DNA of 64,000 nucleotides from Anopheles merus (Eukaryota > Arthropoda > Insecta > Diptera > Culicidae): the NCBI RefSeq assembly GCF_017562075.2, contig NC_054081.1:18589634-18653633 (forward strand). The letters are read 5' to 3'. The position numbers and the translations under genes were made by a program. Positions 25,305 through 37,033 of this stretch are shown piece by piece. The notes beneath the pieces are model-generated. The model saw nothing but the letters and a program-made list of their open reading frames with translations, was not told the DNA's origin and ran no database searches. The first letter of the stretch is position 1; each line of letters starts with the position of its first letter.

Positions 25305-28161
25305 TAAGCAATATGTAATGCAAAAAATCATCTTGCTCACCACAAAAAAATCTCTCTAACTGCACTAATACTTCAAGGTCCTTGGTTGCGCTGTGGCTTC
25401 ACACCCTGACCCTATTTGCATTGCCGGTGACAGCAAAATGGTACATTATTAGCTACGGATATCAGTTGTAGTTGTGTTTTTTTTGTCGATGTATTTCGGT
25501 GTTAAATTCGGGTACCTTTTTTTTCTTTGGTCCTGTAGGTCCTGTACCGCTCTCACCTCTCCCTCTCAAACAACACTTCGCTTAAGGTCTTCAATTTCAT
25601 GGTTCGTATCGCGTGGTAGAAAAAAGAACGTCACATGCCCTTGGCGAACAAGCCGCTAACAAGCAGCGAAATGCATTGCCGACCCAGGCAATCGCTCGGC
25701 GGTGGCTGCGGCTACGGGCGAAGCTAAACAGAGCTGAAATTAAAACCTCCCGAAAGGTAATCACGCCGACGGCGGGTCCGAGATTTGTAGGTGCTGGTGA
25801 GCCACGTGCACACGTAGCCTTTCCTTCACCGCGCTCGGCACAATTCATTAAAAATACATTACTTTCCCTTAGCGGTAGTTTATCGCGGCATGGAACGTAT
25901 TACCACCGGGGTAGCTAGCGGGAGAGTAAAACATTACAAAAAAAAATGGGAGGGTGAAAAGCAATCGTTTTAAGCGCATTACAAAACGAAACGAAAGCAA
26001 AGGCAATTCAAACTGTAAAACAAATCAGAAGGCAAATAAATTTTGCTGAAAGCGGCTGAGCGAGTAGGCAATCGGACATCAATCGAAGGGTCAGATCGAG
26101 CGCAAAGAAGGATTATGGTTGCAAACTTAGAAACAGCATTCTTTCTTGTATGCGTGTGGTAGTTGCGGACAAAGACAAATCGGACGGCCGTAAAGCAATG
26201 GTCATTTGAAACGCACTCGGCGTCAGAAACCAAACTCAACCGGGTAGGAGGGAAAAGCGGAAGCGGAACGTATTTACGAGTTTTCACTTTACTGCACACA
26301 CACACACACACACCGTGCACACGCGGTATTAGAAAGAGTTGTGGCCTAACAAGATCCCTTTGCCCTGCCGGCAAACGCAAACTTATTTAATCAGATGAAT
26401 TCGGAACAGGTGAGGGGGGAGGATGAAGAGAAGGGTACACACACGCAGACTAATAAATTGAATTTGAAACGGAAAAACCCACTGCAAGCGCAATACAATA
26501 ACGAAGGAAGCAAACAAACAAGCCGATAGTGAACGGATGAAACAAATAAATAAAAAGCATAAAGCACGCTGGACACAGTAACCCTCCCGTTATATCCCAA
26601 TGCCGACTTGGCCGGATGGGACTGACCGTTGTTGTTGAAAAAAAATCAGTCGAGGAAAATCCTTAAACAAAAAAAACCCTCTCGGCCCATCAACGGAAGC
26701 AGCGGACAAGACTGAACGCGCATGCATTCCTTGCCTCGGGAAAAAGAGGACCGGGATCGTATTACAATTTTCCGACCATCATCATCGTATAAGCAATTAC
26801 CGAGCGAGCCACCGAAAAACGAAAACAGCCAGCTTGGGCCGGACCGGCCAGCGGATGCACTGAGCATTTAATGCACATTGGAAGCGATAAAAAGGGACGG
26901 TTCATATTTCGATCAATCACGGGAGGGAGAAATGGGAACAACGGATAAAAAATAGATAGCCGCACACAACACACAGGAAAAGCAAAACTAGCCGCGGAAC
27001 CATAAATAGGGGTTCCGTTCTAACCGACCCCCCCTTCCCATCGAAACAAAACAAGAAAAAAGGACACAGCCATCGCGAGTGAGTGAGCCAATGTAATAAA
27101 AAAAATAACCGGACGCCACCCGAGTACCCGGGCGTAAACCGATACCGAAGTGGAGTTAAATGAGGAAAATAAAAACTAAAATACACTTCACCTATTATTT
27201 TCCCCTTTTGCGCAGGGGCTCCCTGTGGGCGAACCGAACAATGTCCGAGGAAATCATCACGCACAAACGGGGTCGAGTGCACGGACGGCGTTGCCCGGGT
27301 TGGTTCGGTCAAAGCAAAAACGGAAAGGGAAAGTGGGATTAAATTATGAGAATGTGACGAGTTTATAAAAGTCCAAACCTTACCGGGGACAGCGTACCCC
27401 TTTGCAGAAGGACAAATGTGTGCAGCTTTATTTTCGGTGCCAATATTATCCTTTTTTTGGTCAGGGAGTTTCTCCTTTACGCTTTTTGTTACATATTTTG
27501 CCTCTTTTTTACCTTTTTTTGTTCACCGTCGTTGCTTCGATGAGTTGCTTTGCGTGTTTTGTGTCCTTTTTGTGTTACGGGAGGGGAAAAAAGGTCGCTT
27601 CTTTGATTTACTCTTTGTGCATCCGGGTGTGCATCGAGCGTTCGATCTGATTATCCCTGCGGACGTCACACCGTAGTGGGTGTCTAGGGGGTGGGAAGGA
27701 CAGGAACTAAAATAAACAGGACAATACGTGGGTGAAATTAGATTTGTTCCCTCCTGATAAGCCACCAGTGTCGGGGCAATGAAAGCCGGCTAGTTTTAGG
27801 GCTTTGGAAGGTGCTACTTACCCGGAGCTGTTCGGCCACGGTGTCACGGTCAAACCCGCATGATTGTTTGATCCGAACCCGGAGCTACCGTTGGGTCCGG
27901 GGTCCGGATGTTATGGTTGTAAATAAAGGCACCCTTGCCGGACGGCTACTTGGCCGGTGTCGTCGCCCAAATTGACCACTTGAGATTGATCCTGGACGAT
28001 TACTACTCCGCATACAAAACACTGGTACCGCTGTAACGAAACTCAAGTACGCATGTTTTGTTTACATTTTGCACTACCGGTGACGTAAGGCGGGCGTGAG
28101 CGGGCGTAGGTGTGCGCAAGATAAATACAGGACTGGAGGTGGAATGATATTTTCGCGAATA
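25305..28161. other. Non-coding DNA, no supported gene
   Basis: No exon is supported. The stretch holds a (CA)n run at 26295-26313, several purine-rich and A-rich tracts, and, near 27820-28040, a segment that mimics a minus-strand internal exon (see rejected items). I see no transposon ends here. Confidence 0.5.
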
Positions 28162-28290
28162 CAGGTGATCCCCGAGATACACGGTTGATGGGTACCAAAA
28201 ATCATCGCTAATTACCGCGTATCTCGAAATTACAACGCAAGTCGAATCTCATGATTGTCAGCCTAAATATCACTAATTTGCGTGTAATTA
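28162..28290 (+). mobile_element. Truncated relative of the 28916 MITE
   Basis: Starting at CAGGTGATCCCCGAGATACA after a TA, about 110-130 bp resemble the first part of the 28916-29281 element: ACGGTT.ATGGG.ACC, then ACCGCGTATCTCGAA, then CGCAAGTCGAATC. The similarity fades after about 28290, and no clear right terminal repeat follows. Confidence 0.6.
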
Positions 28291-28541
28291 GGTAAGTAAG
28301 AGGTGGTGTTGTGCCTGTTACGTTCGCGATTATTAAATTCGTAACGGACGTGTCAAACTTTAAGTTCGCGTGGTGCGCGATCACCTTAATCTAGAAACCG
28401 GGTACGCTGCGTGTAAAAGCGGAATAAATATGCGACACATACATATACTAACATGCGGCACTCACGCGTACGTACACTTATGTACTATTATTCTCGGAAA
28501 GGATAAACTAACACCCTAAAAATTGTATGGGCTTCCGGGGG

Positions 28542-28568
28542 TATAAAAGGGACCGAACATTGAATAAA
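28542..28568 (+). promoter_or_regulatory. TATA box followed by AATAAA, LTR-like promoter
   Basis: GGGGGTATAAAAGGGACCG (TATAAAA at 28542-28548) is followed 14 bases later by AATAAA (28563-28568). A strong TATA element this close upstream of a polyadenylation signal is the U3-R arrangement of LTR retrotransposons, so a solo or decayed LTR between roughly 28300 and 28810 is the best reading. I could not fix its ends or a 5-bp target duplication. The open frame over it (28527-28754) includes the TATA box itself and is not credible as a gene. Confidence 0.35.
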
Positions 28569-28915
28569 GAAATCATTCGGATTTTACAACTGCAAGAAAC
28601 TTCGCCTTTTTTAATTTTGCATATTCGGATCAGAAAGAAATCTCTCATCCCTGTTCACCCCCTTCTGCGGCATAGGCTCCTCAAATTACTTGAAAGAGCA
28701 GCTAGCGGGAAGGTTGATTCATGGTGTCGAACGCTTGAGCCCGAGCGGGTTTAATTTACAAGGCCGCATCCTTCGCGTGGCCCACAGATCCGTTCGCCGT
28801 CGTAACATAGCCATTTAATGAATTATTTAGAATGATTCTGACGGAATTGAAATTTTTTAATCCTTCTAAATTTCGATCAACAGCATTTTTTGCATTAAAC
28901 AGTTAAAATATAATA

Positions 28916-29281
28916 CAGGCGGTCCTCGAAATACACGGTTAATGGGGACCGAAAACGGCCGCAAAATACCGCGTATCTCGAATTTCCGCGTAAGTCGAAT
29001 CTTGTGATTTCCACCTAAAATATCAAAAATTTTTGGTGGAATTTTGTCAGTAGGGGGTTGTTTTAAGCCACCAAATTAATTACTTGATATGTTTCTACTG
29101 AATTGAACAGTTTTAAACCTTTTGAAATGGTATTTTCAATTCGAACAATATGAAAATTATTTGTCATTTCACAATGGATGTGTCAAATCAGTACAATTTG
29201 CTCAAAGAACTGTCAAATTTGGAAAACCGCGTATCTCCGAATCCGCGTATAAGAGGTACCGTGTATCTCGGGGACCGCCTG
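28916..29281. mobile_element. TA-flanked MITE, 366 bp
   Basis: The ends are inverted: CAGGCGGTCCTCGAAATACA at the left, and a right end whose complement begins CAGGCGGTCCCCGAGATACA, only two mismatches in 20 bases. It is flanked by TA on both sides (28914-28915 and 29282-29283), as expected for the Tc1/mariner superfamily. Inside both ends the subterminal motif CCGCGTATCTC recurs. There is no transposase frame, so it is a non-autonomous element. Confidence 0.85.
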
Positions 29282-29461
29282 TATTAAGTGGCTTCTTCTT
29301 CTTTTTCTCTTTGACGTAATTGATGTAATTCATAGATGCGACTACAAGCAACTACAAATCGTTGCATTCATATATTGTCATTTTTATTCATTTCTGAAGC
29401 ATCATTTTTACGCAAATATCATTCAAATGATGCAATTAATTTATCCTTTAACTCTACGACC

Positions 29462-29671
29462 TAACTTCTTTTTTCTTTTGCTCAATAATCGTTATCGGTC
29501 AAGGTCTGCCATTACCCACTTGTTGGCTTGGCTTTTAGTTACTTATTGATTTTCCCCCCATAGCAGGATAGTCAGTCCCACGTATGGCGACACAGTCCCT
29601 TCGGGATTTAAACCCATGACGGGCAAGTTTTTAAGTCGTACGAGTTGACGACTGTATCACGAGACCGGCTT
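29462..29671 (-). mobile_element. SINE200-like SINE, subfamily B
   Basis: It is inserted into the left end of the CTCTACGACC element and duplicates TACGACC (29455-29461 and 29672-29678). The complement carries the same landmarks as the 24819 copy: tail, TCAATAATCGTTATCGGTCA, CCCCCCATAGCAGGATAGTC, GACGGGCAAG, and the head ending in GAGACCGGC. It is more diverged than the copies at 24819 and 30257. Confidence 0.85.
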
Positions 29672-30256
29672 TACGACCGGATACCCGGGTATTATTTTCA
29701 TTTTCAAACTAAAATAACTTTGGATTAAAAAATAGTAACAACGCAATATCTTTAGGAAATTTAATTCTTATATAGGGCACATGGTGAACTTATTTTCGAA
29801 AAATTGAAAAAAAAAATTCTTTTGATACTCCTTATTTCTACGACAGGCACACCCGGGTATCCCATAATTTTATATGAGATACTTTTATATTTTAAAACTT
29901 TCTTAACTTATGGCATAATTAATATAATGATTTCAAATTTGACTTATTGAACATGGCAATAGTCTTATTTATGTTGTTGAAAAGCTGGGAATTTTAAAGT
30001 TTTACTTACTATTATTTAAATTCGATTTTGTGTTATACATGGATCCGGTATTTTCATTGATAGTCTTCAATGCTGCACCATATTAAATGAATTAGTAATT
30101 ATGTACTTCATAGATTATTCTGATGATTGTGATAAAATATGAATAGAAAAGCAGGAATTATTAATATAAAATATATTTAAAACATATTTTTTGTGTTATT
30201 TAATTTTTGATATTAAAAAATCAAACGTATTAAATGCGTTGTATATAATTTTAATA

Positions 30257-30463
30257 GCAGCCGGTCTCATGGTACAGTCGTCAACTCGTACGACTTAACA
30301 ACATGCCCGTCATGGGTTCAAGCCCCGAATAGACCGTGCCGCCATACGTAGGACTGACTATCCTGCTATGGGGGGAAATCAATAAGTCACTGAAAGCCAA
30401 CCCCACAAGTGGGTTGGCAGGCCTTGACCGTCATCGGTTGTTGAGCCAAAGAAGAAGAAGAAG
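30257..30463 (+). mobile_element. SINE200-like SINE, subfamily B, young copy
   Basis: It has a perfect 14-bp target duplication, ATATAATTTTAATA (30243-30256 and 30464-30477). The head CCGGTCTCATGGTACAGTCG contains the A box, the B box is GGGTTCAAGCC, and the tRNA-like acceptor stem CGGTCT/AGACCG pairs perfectly. The body ends with GGTTGTTGAGCCAAA and a (GAA)n tail. Together with the perfect target copies this is the most intact SINE of the window. Confidence 0.92.
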
Positions 30464-30969
30464 ATATAATTTTAATATGCATTATGTTCTATTTTTTTCA
30501 TCAAACTTGCTCTCTTCTTATCAATGGAATTTGATAACAGCAGAGAAAAGTGTGGCAAATTTAGTATTCTTCATTGAATTGTATAATTATGAAAATATAC
30601 TTACCGAGCATATAATGTTTGATAACATTGACTATGAAACAAATTAAAACAATTAAAAAATAAATGTTTAAAAAAAATCGTCTGAATAATGTATGCAAAA
30701 ACGCACTTTCAATGTATTTTACATAAAACAGCACAAAAAACATCCATGTAAAAGGTGAGTTGTTAAACTTAAATAAAAACATTAAAAAATAGTAAACAAC
30801 TCTATAAAAATCCCGCTTTGAAAGTAAGTAAAACTAATGTCCGCACCTTTGTACCCAATTTGAAATTTTAATTATCAACGTAACAAAAGTTATTAAAATT
30901 TTAATGTGGGTAAACAATAGCTTCCCATATAAAATGTATGGGATACCCACGGGTATGCCGGTCGTAGAG

Positions 30970-31911
30970 ATGAAGGTGTAAATTTGGTCATTGAGACAAC
31001 GGTTAATTTGTAATTACCTCATTGTGGCCCACCCAGATCAATCTCAACCCGGGAAGGTGTACACGCGACCTCGTCTTTCCATAATGACATTTACGACCGT
31101 TATTCTGATCATTCGAGTTTGCGTCTTCGCTGGTGAAGGTTGTTGGTGGTATTCCTTTGTATTGTGTGGTGTGAAAATTCGCATGAAAGTGGCAAATTTC
31201 TTCTAACGTGCTTTGAAAGTGCGTGCTGTGTCGGTATGTAGCTAATGGTTTATTCTTTCAATTACGTTGTTTAACAAATTTTACGGGTTATTTGATCGAG
31301 CTGTAATTGCAAACGCGATGTTTGATTGCGCGTCCTTAGCGGGCAAAGACGCATAAGTCCGCGCAGGGAAAGGCTCGCGCATAGCAAACCCCATTAAAGG
31401 TTAGGAACCATCCACACCGATTTTCCTAAGAACGCGTGCAGGCACGCGTGTGTGTGTTTGAGGGATTTGAGGTTTTGTGTGTTAACCTTTTCGACGCCAA
31501 GTCGACCCAGGAAAAAGGGATTAGCGAGGGTTTTGCTCGTGGCTGGGCTTGGCGCTTGGCGCTTGGGAAATTTGTGTCCCTGTGGGTGTATGAGTGTGTG
31601 TGTGTGTGTATTACCTGCAAGTTAAATTTTTGGAATGTTTGTTCTCGGAAGTGCGCCACGCGTCACCACCATGACGCGACGAGTGCTCCCATGTAATCCC
31701 ATGTCTTGGACACACACACACGCACACACACGGGTATCAAATTCGTTCGGTAAATCTCTGCCCGCGCCATAAATTAGCCTTTAGTCGGAAGGGCGATCAA
31801 ACTGACGCCGTGTGCGCGTTAATTGATCCCCATCCACTTCCGTGTCCGTGGGATGCGTGCTACCCCCGCCTAGTTGTGGTGTTTGTTCCGATGAAATTGG
31901 CAATGAATATA

Positions 31912-31967
<56 letters not shown>

Positions 31968-33835
31968 ATGATTTTTTCTTTTACTAGCTAACCTAACCGC
32001 GTATTTCTAATAACCGCCGGCATGACACATCAAAATGGCGACTGTGCATTTGAGGCGTGTTGGGGTATTTGAGTGTGTGAGTGTTTCCCATTACCGCAGC
32101 GATAATAATGAATGTTAGGGAAATTCGATTTCTTGACCTTTTTTTTGCGTCCAAACATATTGATTATGATTTTGTTCCAAGAATGTATCTTTCGGCTTAG
32201 TTTTGGCTGTTCGGCATGCACACACACACACATACAGAGACGCATTAAGAGGAGGGCTTTTAACCGCACACGGTGAGTGGTGATTAAATTTATTGCTCTT
32301 CCTGGTCATAGCACCGGTTTTGATGAGGTCGCTTTGATCGTGTCTTGACGGACCTGCGTGCGGGGGTAATTATTTCTACTGCGCCCGCTTCGGCCCAAAA
32401 GCCAGGCGGCTGCCAGCTAAATGCGCTTCATAATCATAAATTGCAGGTTTTATTGGTGATATCTTGGCCGCTCTGCTAGGTGTCAGTTGATATGCGGCCG
32501 AGAGAGAGAGAGAGAAAGAGAAAGAGAGTGACATTACAGACGACGAACCCTCTCGGTTGTGGGTATAATATGGGTCGATACTTCGATCTAATCAGCCATA
32601 GGCCCGTGCGATCGGGTGTGTAAGTTACAGCGGGAACTCCAAGGGGAACTCTAGTGTGTGTTTCCCCCCATCCCGTATGCTGCCGGGGCCATCTGCAGTT
32701 AGCGTCACTTTAGCCGGGATGATGATACAGCGTACTGCTGCTACATTTTGTCGGCGAGTCCCCTTCCCCCACGCGCCAGCTAGACAACATAATCAGAACA
32801 TCTTGTCAACATTTCCGGGCCCTAATGCTGTCACGCGCATTTTAAACCCGAAACGAGTGCGGTGGATGAGTTGTCGCTTTTCGCAAATAAAAACTTTCAT
32901 CGCAGCAGTACACACCGCGCCAAACAAAAGAGGAGGGGGGTAGATGGCTCGGTTCAATTGGGCGGAACTGATCGCACAGCGCGCAATTATGTACGCGTCC
33001 TTCTCATCCGAACCGAACCGCTGAAAAGTGTGAATCTTTCCTCTCCAAAGATACACTCATTCTGTGAGTGTGTGTGTGTGTGCGCGCTTGAGCTGTGACT
33101 CTATAAATTGCCGATTCGTCAGGCCACCTTGGTCAGAGACGGAAGAATCGATTTCCGGCGGTTGCAACAAGGTGCTGCGTGTAATGCGGTGGAAACAGTA
33201 AATTGGTGCATATGCGATCTCCATGCTCCAGGACTTGTTGTGCGTTTGTCTTTTTGCAGGCATTTTAACCCTTTTCCGCGCTCACCACTCGTAGAGGGGA
33301 AAGCAGGTCCAGTTCGGGTGCAACGCGTAGTCACGACTGCCCAAAAACCACACACCAAGCCCCAGAGCAGACTCAACGAAACACTCCCGAACTTAACAGC
33401 ACGACGCCGTACAGGCCTTCAAACAGGCCGGCCTGAAATATGCTGCGTGCAAATCGAAAATCCTCCCCGAAGCTGAACGCCGGGGTTGTTGGAGTGTTAT
33501 TCTCGCCTATTAAGTCGCCCTGTTTTCCACTCGCCACACTGTTGCGCTTCGGTTCCTTATTTGTTTGGCTGCTTTTTCCCTCGGATCGATGTGTGTGTGC
33601 GGTGCTCTGGTTTTCGCTTCCCTGTACTTTCCGTGCGTTAGCTTTACCCCGTGCCAAATTTATTTGTTTGGTCACGAGGGCAAACACTGCCGGGTAAAGT
33701 CGACCCAAAGTGGGAGGGTGGAGTGCGCGGTAGTGAGTGTCATGTTCAGGCGTCGTTTGAAAATCGCAGAATGAGAATCTTTTGCTAATGACGACGACAC
33801 TCCATGATGGGGAAGGGGAGACAGTATCACTAGAA
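30970..33835. other. Non-coding DNA with microsatellites, no supported gene
   Basis: No exon is supported. The segment holds a long (GT)n array (listed separately), a GA-rich tract at 32501-32528 and a short GT run at 33065-33083. I see no transposon ends. Confidence 0.5.
31917..31964 (+). repeat. (GT)24 microsatellite
   Basis: Uninterrupted GT for 48 bp, preceded by TTTT and followed by ATAATG. It is likely polymorphic in length and a candidate for Z-DNA formation. Confidence 0.97.
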
Positions 33836-34914
33836 TAGTGGTGGGAGCTCGGAATCGGACCTACCAGATTCCGATTTCCGTGTTCGTGATCAATTCCTGA
33901 GCTGATTCCGGAGTTGACTCCGAATCCGAAATCGATTCCGAAATCAGAAACGGAATCATAATTGACTCCATAATTGAAATTAGCTGCGCAATGAGAATCC
34001 ATTTTTGAATTGAAATCAAAAGTTTTTGAAGCGAAATCGGGAAATCTCCACTATGAGAATGGATCGTTTTCAAGAAAATTTGAATTCTTTGCGGCTATCA
34101 ATGCTTAAAATCTTCTATTTGACGTAACGTCCTACGCGGACATGCCAGCCCTATATAGGCTTTCTAGACTTAATCCATTACCACATAGCCGGATAGATAG
34201 TCAATCCTTGCTACGGGGGGACGGTCCGCTCTAGGCTTGAACCCTTGACGGACATGTTATTGAGTCGTTCGAGTTGACGATTGTATCACAGGACCGCCCG
34301 GTAAAATCATTAGACCCAAATACTTATCCTTAACAAAATTCAAAAACCGAGTCCGATTCGAAGCCGATTTTGAGGTCAGATCCGATTCCGATTCCGGAGA
34401 CGATTCTGGAGACGATTCTGGAGCTGATTCCGGAGCTTATTCTGGAGTTAACTCCGAATTTAGAATCGATTCCGGAATCAGAATTGACCCTGGAATCGAT
34501 CCGGGAATCGCAATTTTCTTCGGTAACGGAGTCAGAATTGATTCCCGAACTGGAATTAGCTCCGGAATGAGAATCAGTTCTTAAATTGAAATAAGAAATT
34601 TCAGAAGCGAAATCGGGAATTCTCCATGAGAATGGATCATTTACAAGTAAATTTGAGTTCTTTGTGGCTATCAATACGTAGAATCATTGGATTCAAACGC
34701 CCATTCTTTAGGAGATGCCGAAACCGACTGTGATTTCGAAGAAGATTCTGATTCTGGGGCCAATTTGGATTCCGGAACCAATTTCGATTCGGGAGCCGAT
34801 TCCGGAATCGATTCCGGAAAATGATTTTGGACCTACTGTCCGGAATCGATTCCCAAAAACTTCGGAGCTAGCCGGAATCGATTCTGCCGAAAACTTCATT
34901 TTTTCCCATCACTT
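33836..34914. mobile_element. hAT-like element made of degenerate GATTCCGGA repeats
   Basis: The left end TAGTGGTGGGA (33836) and the right end TTCCCATCACTT (34903-34914) are inverted copies, with eight of the ten terminal bases matching. Flanks CACTAGAA and TACTAGCG share ACTAG, a decayed 8-bp duplication. The interior is a patchwork of GATTCCGGA/TCCGGAATC units that give repetitive D-S-G-I-type frames on the minus strand. A module (GATTCC-rich tract, then AGAATGGATC, then GGCTATCAAT) occurs twice, at about 33841-34112 and 34344-34690, followed by a third GATTCC-rich tract. No transposase is present. A SINE sits in the first module. Confidence 0.65.
34113..34301 (-). mobile_element. SINE200-like SINE, subfamily A
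   Basis: It is bracketed by the 7-bp duplication TAAAATC (34106-34112 and 34302-34308). In reverse orientation it shows the tail, then GTAACGTCCTACGCGGACAT, TAGCCGGATAGATAGTC, the B box complement GGCTTGAACCC, and the head complement GACCGCCC. It keeps the segment deleted from the 23352 copy, so it is the best full-length reference for subfamily A here. Confidence 0.88.
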
Positions 34915-37033
34915 TACTAGCGTAAAAGTTTTACGCTCGAGTGCAATCGAAAGTTTTTAACCTCCGACATGAGCTTGTCTATATGCCCTTTGAAGAAAAC
35001 AGTTTGTTGGGAAAGACACGAGTGAAAAAATAAAAATAAAAATGAATTAACTAGAACAGACACGGGTACCGTTCGGAATTTAATCCTTTTTTCCACTCAC
35101 CATGATCCTGTTAAAAAGTGCTTTACCTCCTGAAAATGGATACCCATTTGATCGGTAAGCCTGTTGGCTGGCATCCTCAACTTGTCGTGGAACGAAAAAG
35201 GTTACCCGTCTAATTAACTCATCGTTTTTTGCTAGTTGCTTTGTAGCTATTGCTGCGAGCGGGTTGAAAACAAAAAAAATGCATTAAACAATTAATGAAG
35301 ACGATCCCCGGGACCAATCGGGACGGGTGCTTTGTGCGCGGCTTCAAGGAGAAGGGGTTAAAGAAACGGATAAAACCGCACTTAAAACACACCAAGCGCT
35401 GAGCGAGCTACTCTGAAGCGTGAAAAATGTTCCGGAAAAAGAGGGCAAAGGCGAGCCGAGCGAAGAGAATTCTTTTCGCGCTCTGTCTCGGGCGTGGCCT
35501 GTCTTTGATCCTGTGTTCCCATCATTTCGCTTGTCGCCGCAAACAGGATTAAGGGTGGATAAATAATGAAGAGAAAGTAGGAACGTGTGGGACAGGCTGG
35601 AGAGTTGCCTTCTTCGCGGGGCCCATTCAAACCTGCGAGTGCAGGTGGCTCGCAGACATGTTTGATGGCATGTGTCACGGATTGGAAAGAGTTTCCTCTC
35701 CGGCCGTTAATTGGATTGCATTGAGGGGCATTAAAAATGAACGCAATTCATCTCCGTAACGGTTTGCTTTTGAGAGTCCTGGGCTAAAATTAGTTGATTT
35801 GGGCTGCCTTTTTTCCCCCGTACCCTGCATACGCCAGCACAGTTTCTTAGCTGACAAATCACACTGTCTTCAGTCTTGACACACACACACGGCTGGTATA
35901 GAATGTGTGTGCGCTGGGATGGATTGAGATGCGATTGACAGCCAGTGGCTGAAACAATACCAAACGCATTCGGGAGATGCCGGAGAAACCTGTGCCACTC
36001 CAACCGGGAAAAGACACGGTGCATGAGATCGGCTCCGTTGTGGCGCCACTGCTGACGATCGTCTGAATTATGATTTCATGCGTTCCGTGCTAAAGAGACG
36101 GAAGGGGGAAGTTTCCATGTGAGAAAATGTGTCTTTGCGTTCCGAACCCCCGTGCCAAGTCATCGGAAAACCCGGTAAATTAGTTGTCGAGTCGTTTCAT
36201 TTGATCGCCTAAACCAACAGGACCGGTCGTCGTTGATAAATCGACAAGAAAGGCGTGAAAAATTCGAAGGCAGGAGTGTTGTTTCCCTCATCGTGATCGG
36301 GTTCCAATAATAGAGAGACGTACGGCATGCGCCTTTGAGTGCTTTATTGTTACAGAGATATTTCGTAGTTTAAGTCACACGCAGTGCAGGGTTGGAGATA
36401 CGGTATATACAAGATTTGCATACAGCTCTGTTTTTGTACATTTGGTACCAACACTTCATTCCGTACCGGATGTTCGTGTGCGTGTGTGTCGTCACTTGCA
36501 GCACCACAACCAACGGGTCACGACTAACAGATGAAGTGTTTTGGCTGGAATTGAAGCACTTTCCTGGGCCCTTATGTAGTGGAAAATCGGCAGCAAGAGA
36601 GCTACCGCCCGCGTTGCTTTTTTACACTTGGTGTGGTAATGCGTAATTTGTTTAGGTGTGTTTAGGTTGTTGTTGTGGTTTACATCTCACATTGGAAAAG
36701 AGGGCGGATAGTGGTGTTCTGCTGCAATTGACAATTTGTTAATTTTTCAAGAGGCTCCCGGCAAAGTGTGTCGCGAAGCATCAGACACAGACCCCTTTGG
36801 CGGCGAAATGCTTCCATTACAGGAATGGAAATAAATCATTCTGTCGAAGCCTTTCCCATTTTAAACGGACCAGTTGTTTTTTTCGGTTGATGCAAAGGCA
36901 ATGCTGCTCTCAACGCAGCTCGAACATCTCCGTATGAAAAATCAGATCGTTTGTGGTTTTGTGTTTGCTTACGTTGTACGATTCGTGTAATGCTCTCAAA
37001 ATCGTGCTACATTTTGCAATTTTATAACGCAAC
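34915..37033. other. Non-coding DNA, no supported gene
   Basis: No exon, RNA gene or transposon end is supported. Only short CA and TG runs were noted (for example 35881-35890). Confidence 0.5.

Larger units (their letters stand above)
29452..30969. mobile_element. Inverted-repeat element with CTCTACGACC ends, hit by two SINEs
   Basis: The left end CTCTACGACC (29452-29461) continues after an inserted SINE as GGATACCCGGGTAT. The right end is its inverse, ATACCCACGGGTATGCCGG (30942-30960) followed by TCGTAGAG. A third, direct copy of the end (TCTACGACAGGCACACCCGG from 29837) lies inside, suggesting a nested or duplicated terminus. Without the two SINEs and their target copies it is about 1.08 kb, A+T-rich and without coding capacity. 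No target duplication is clear (TTTAA on the left, ATGAA on the right), so I leave the superfamily open. Confidence 0.65.

Noticed and set aside
27820..28042. Minus-strand segment with exon-like edges: donor CCGG|GTAAGT at the left and acceptor GTTTCGTTACAG at the right
   Set aside because: None of the three frames is open across it; the best one reads GDDTGQVAVRQG then hits TAA before continuing as GSSGFGSNNHAG. It could be a non-coding exon, but I have no support for that.
33373..34002. Minus-strand open frame of 209 codons rich in Asp-Ser-Gly-Ile
   Set aside because: Its N-terminal half is the translation of GATTCC repeats of the hAT-like element at 33836; the rest has no start, splice or family support.
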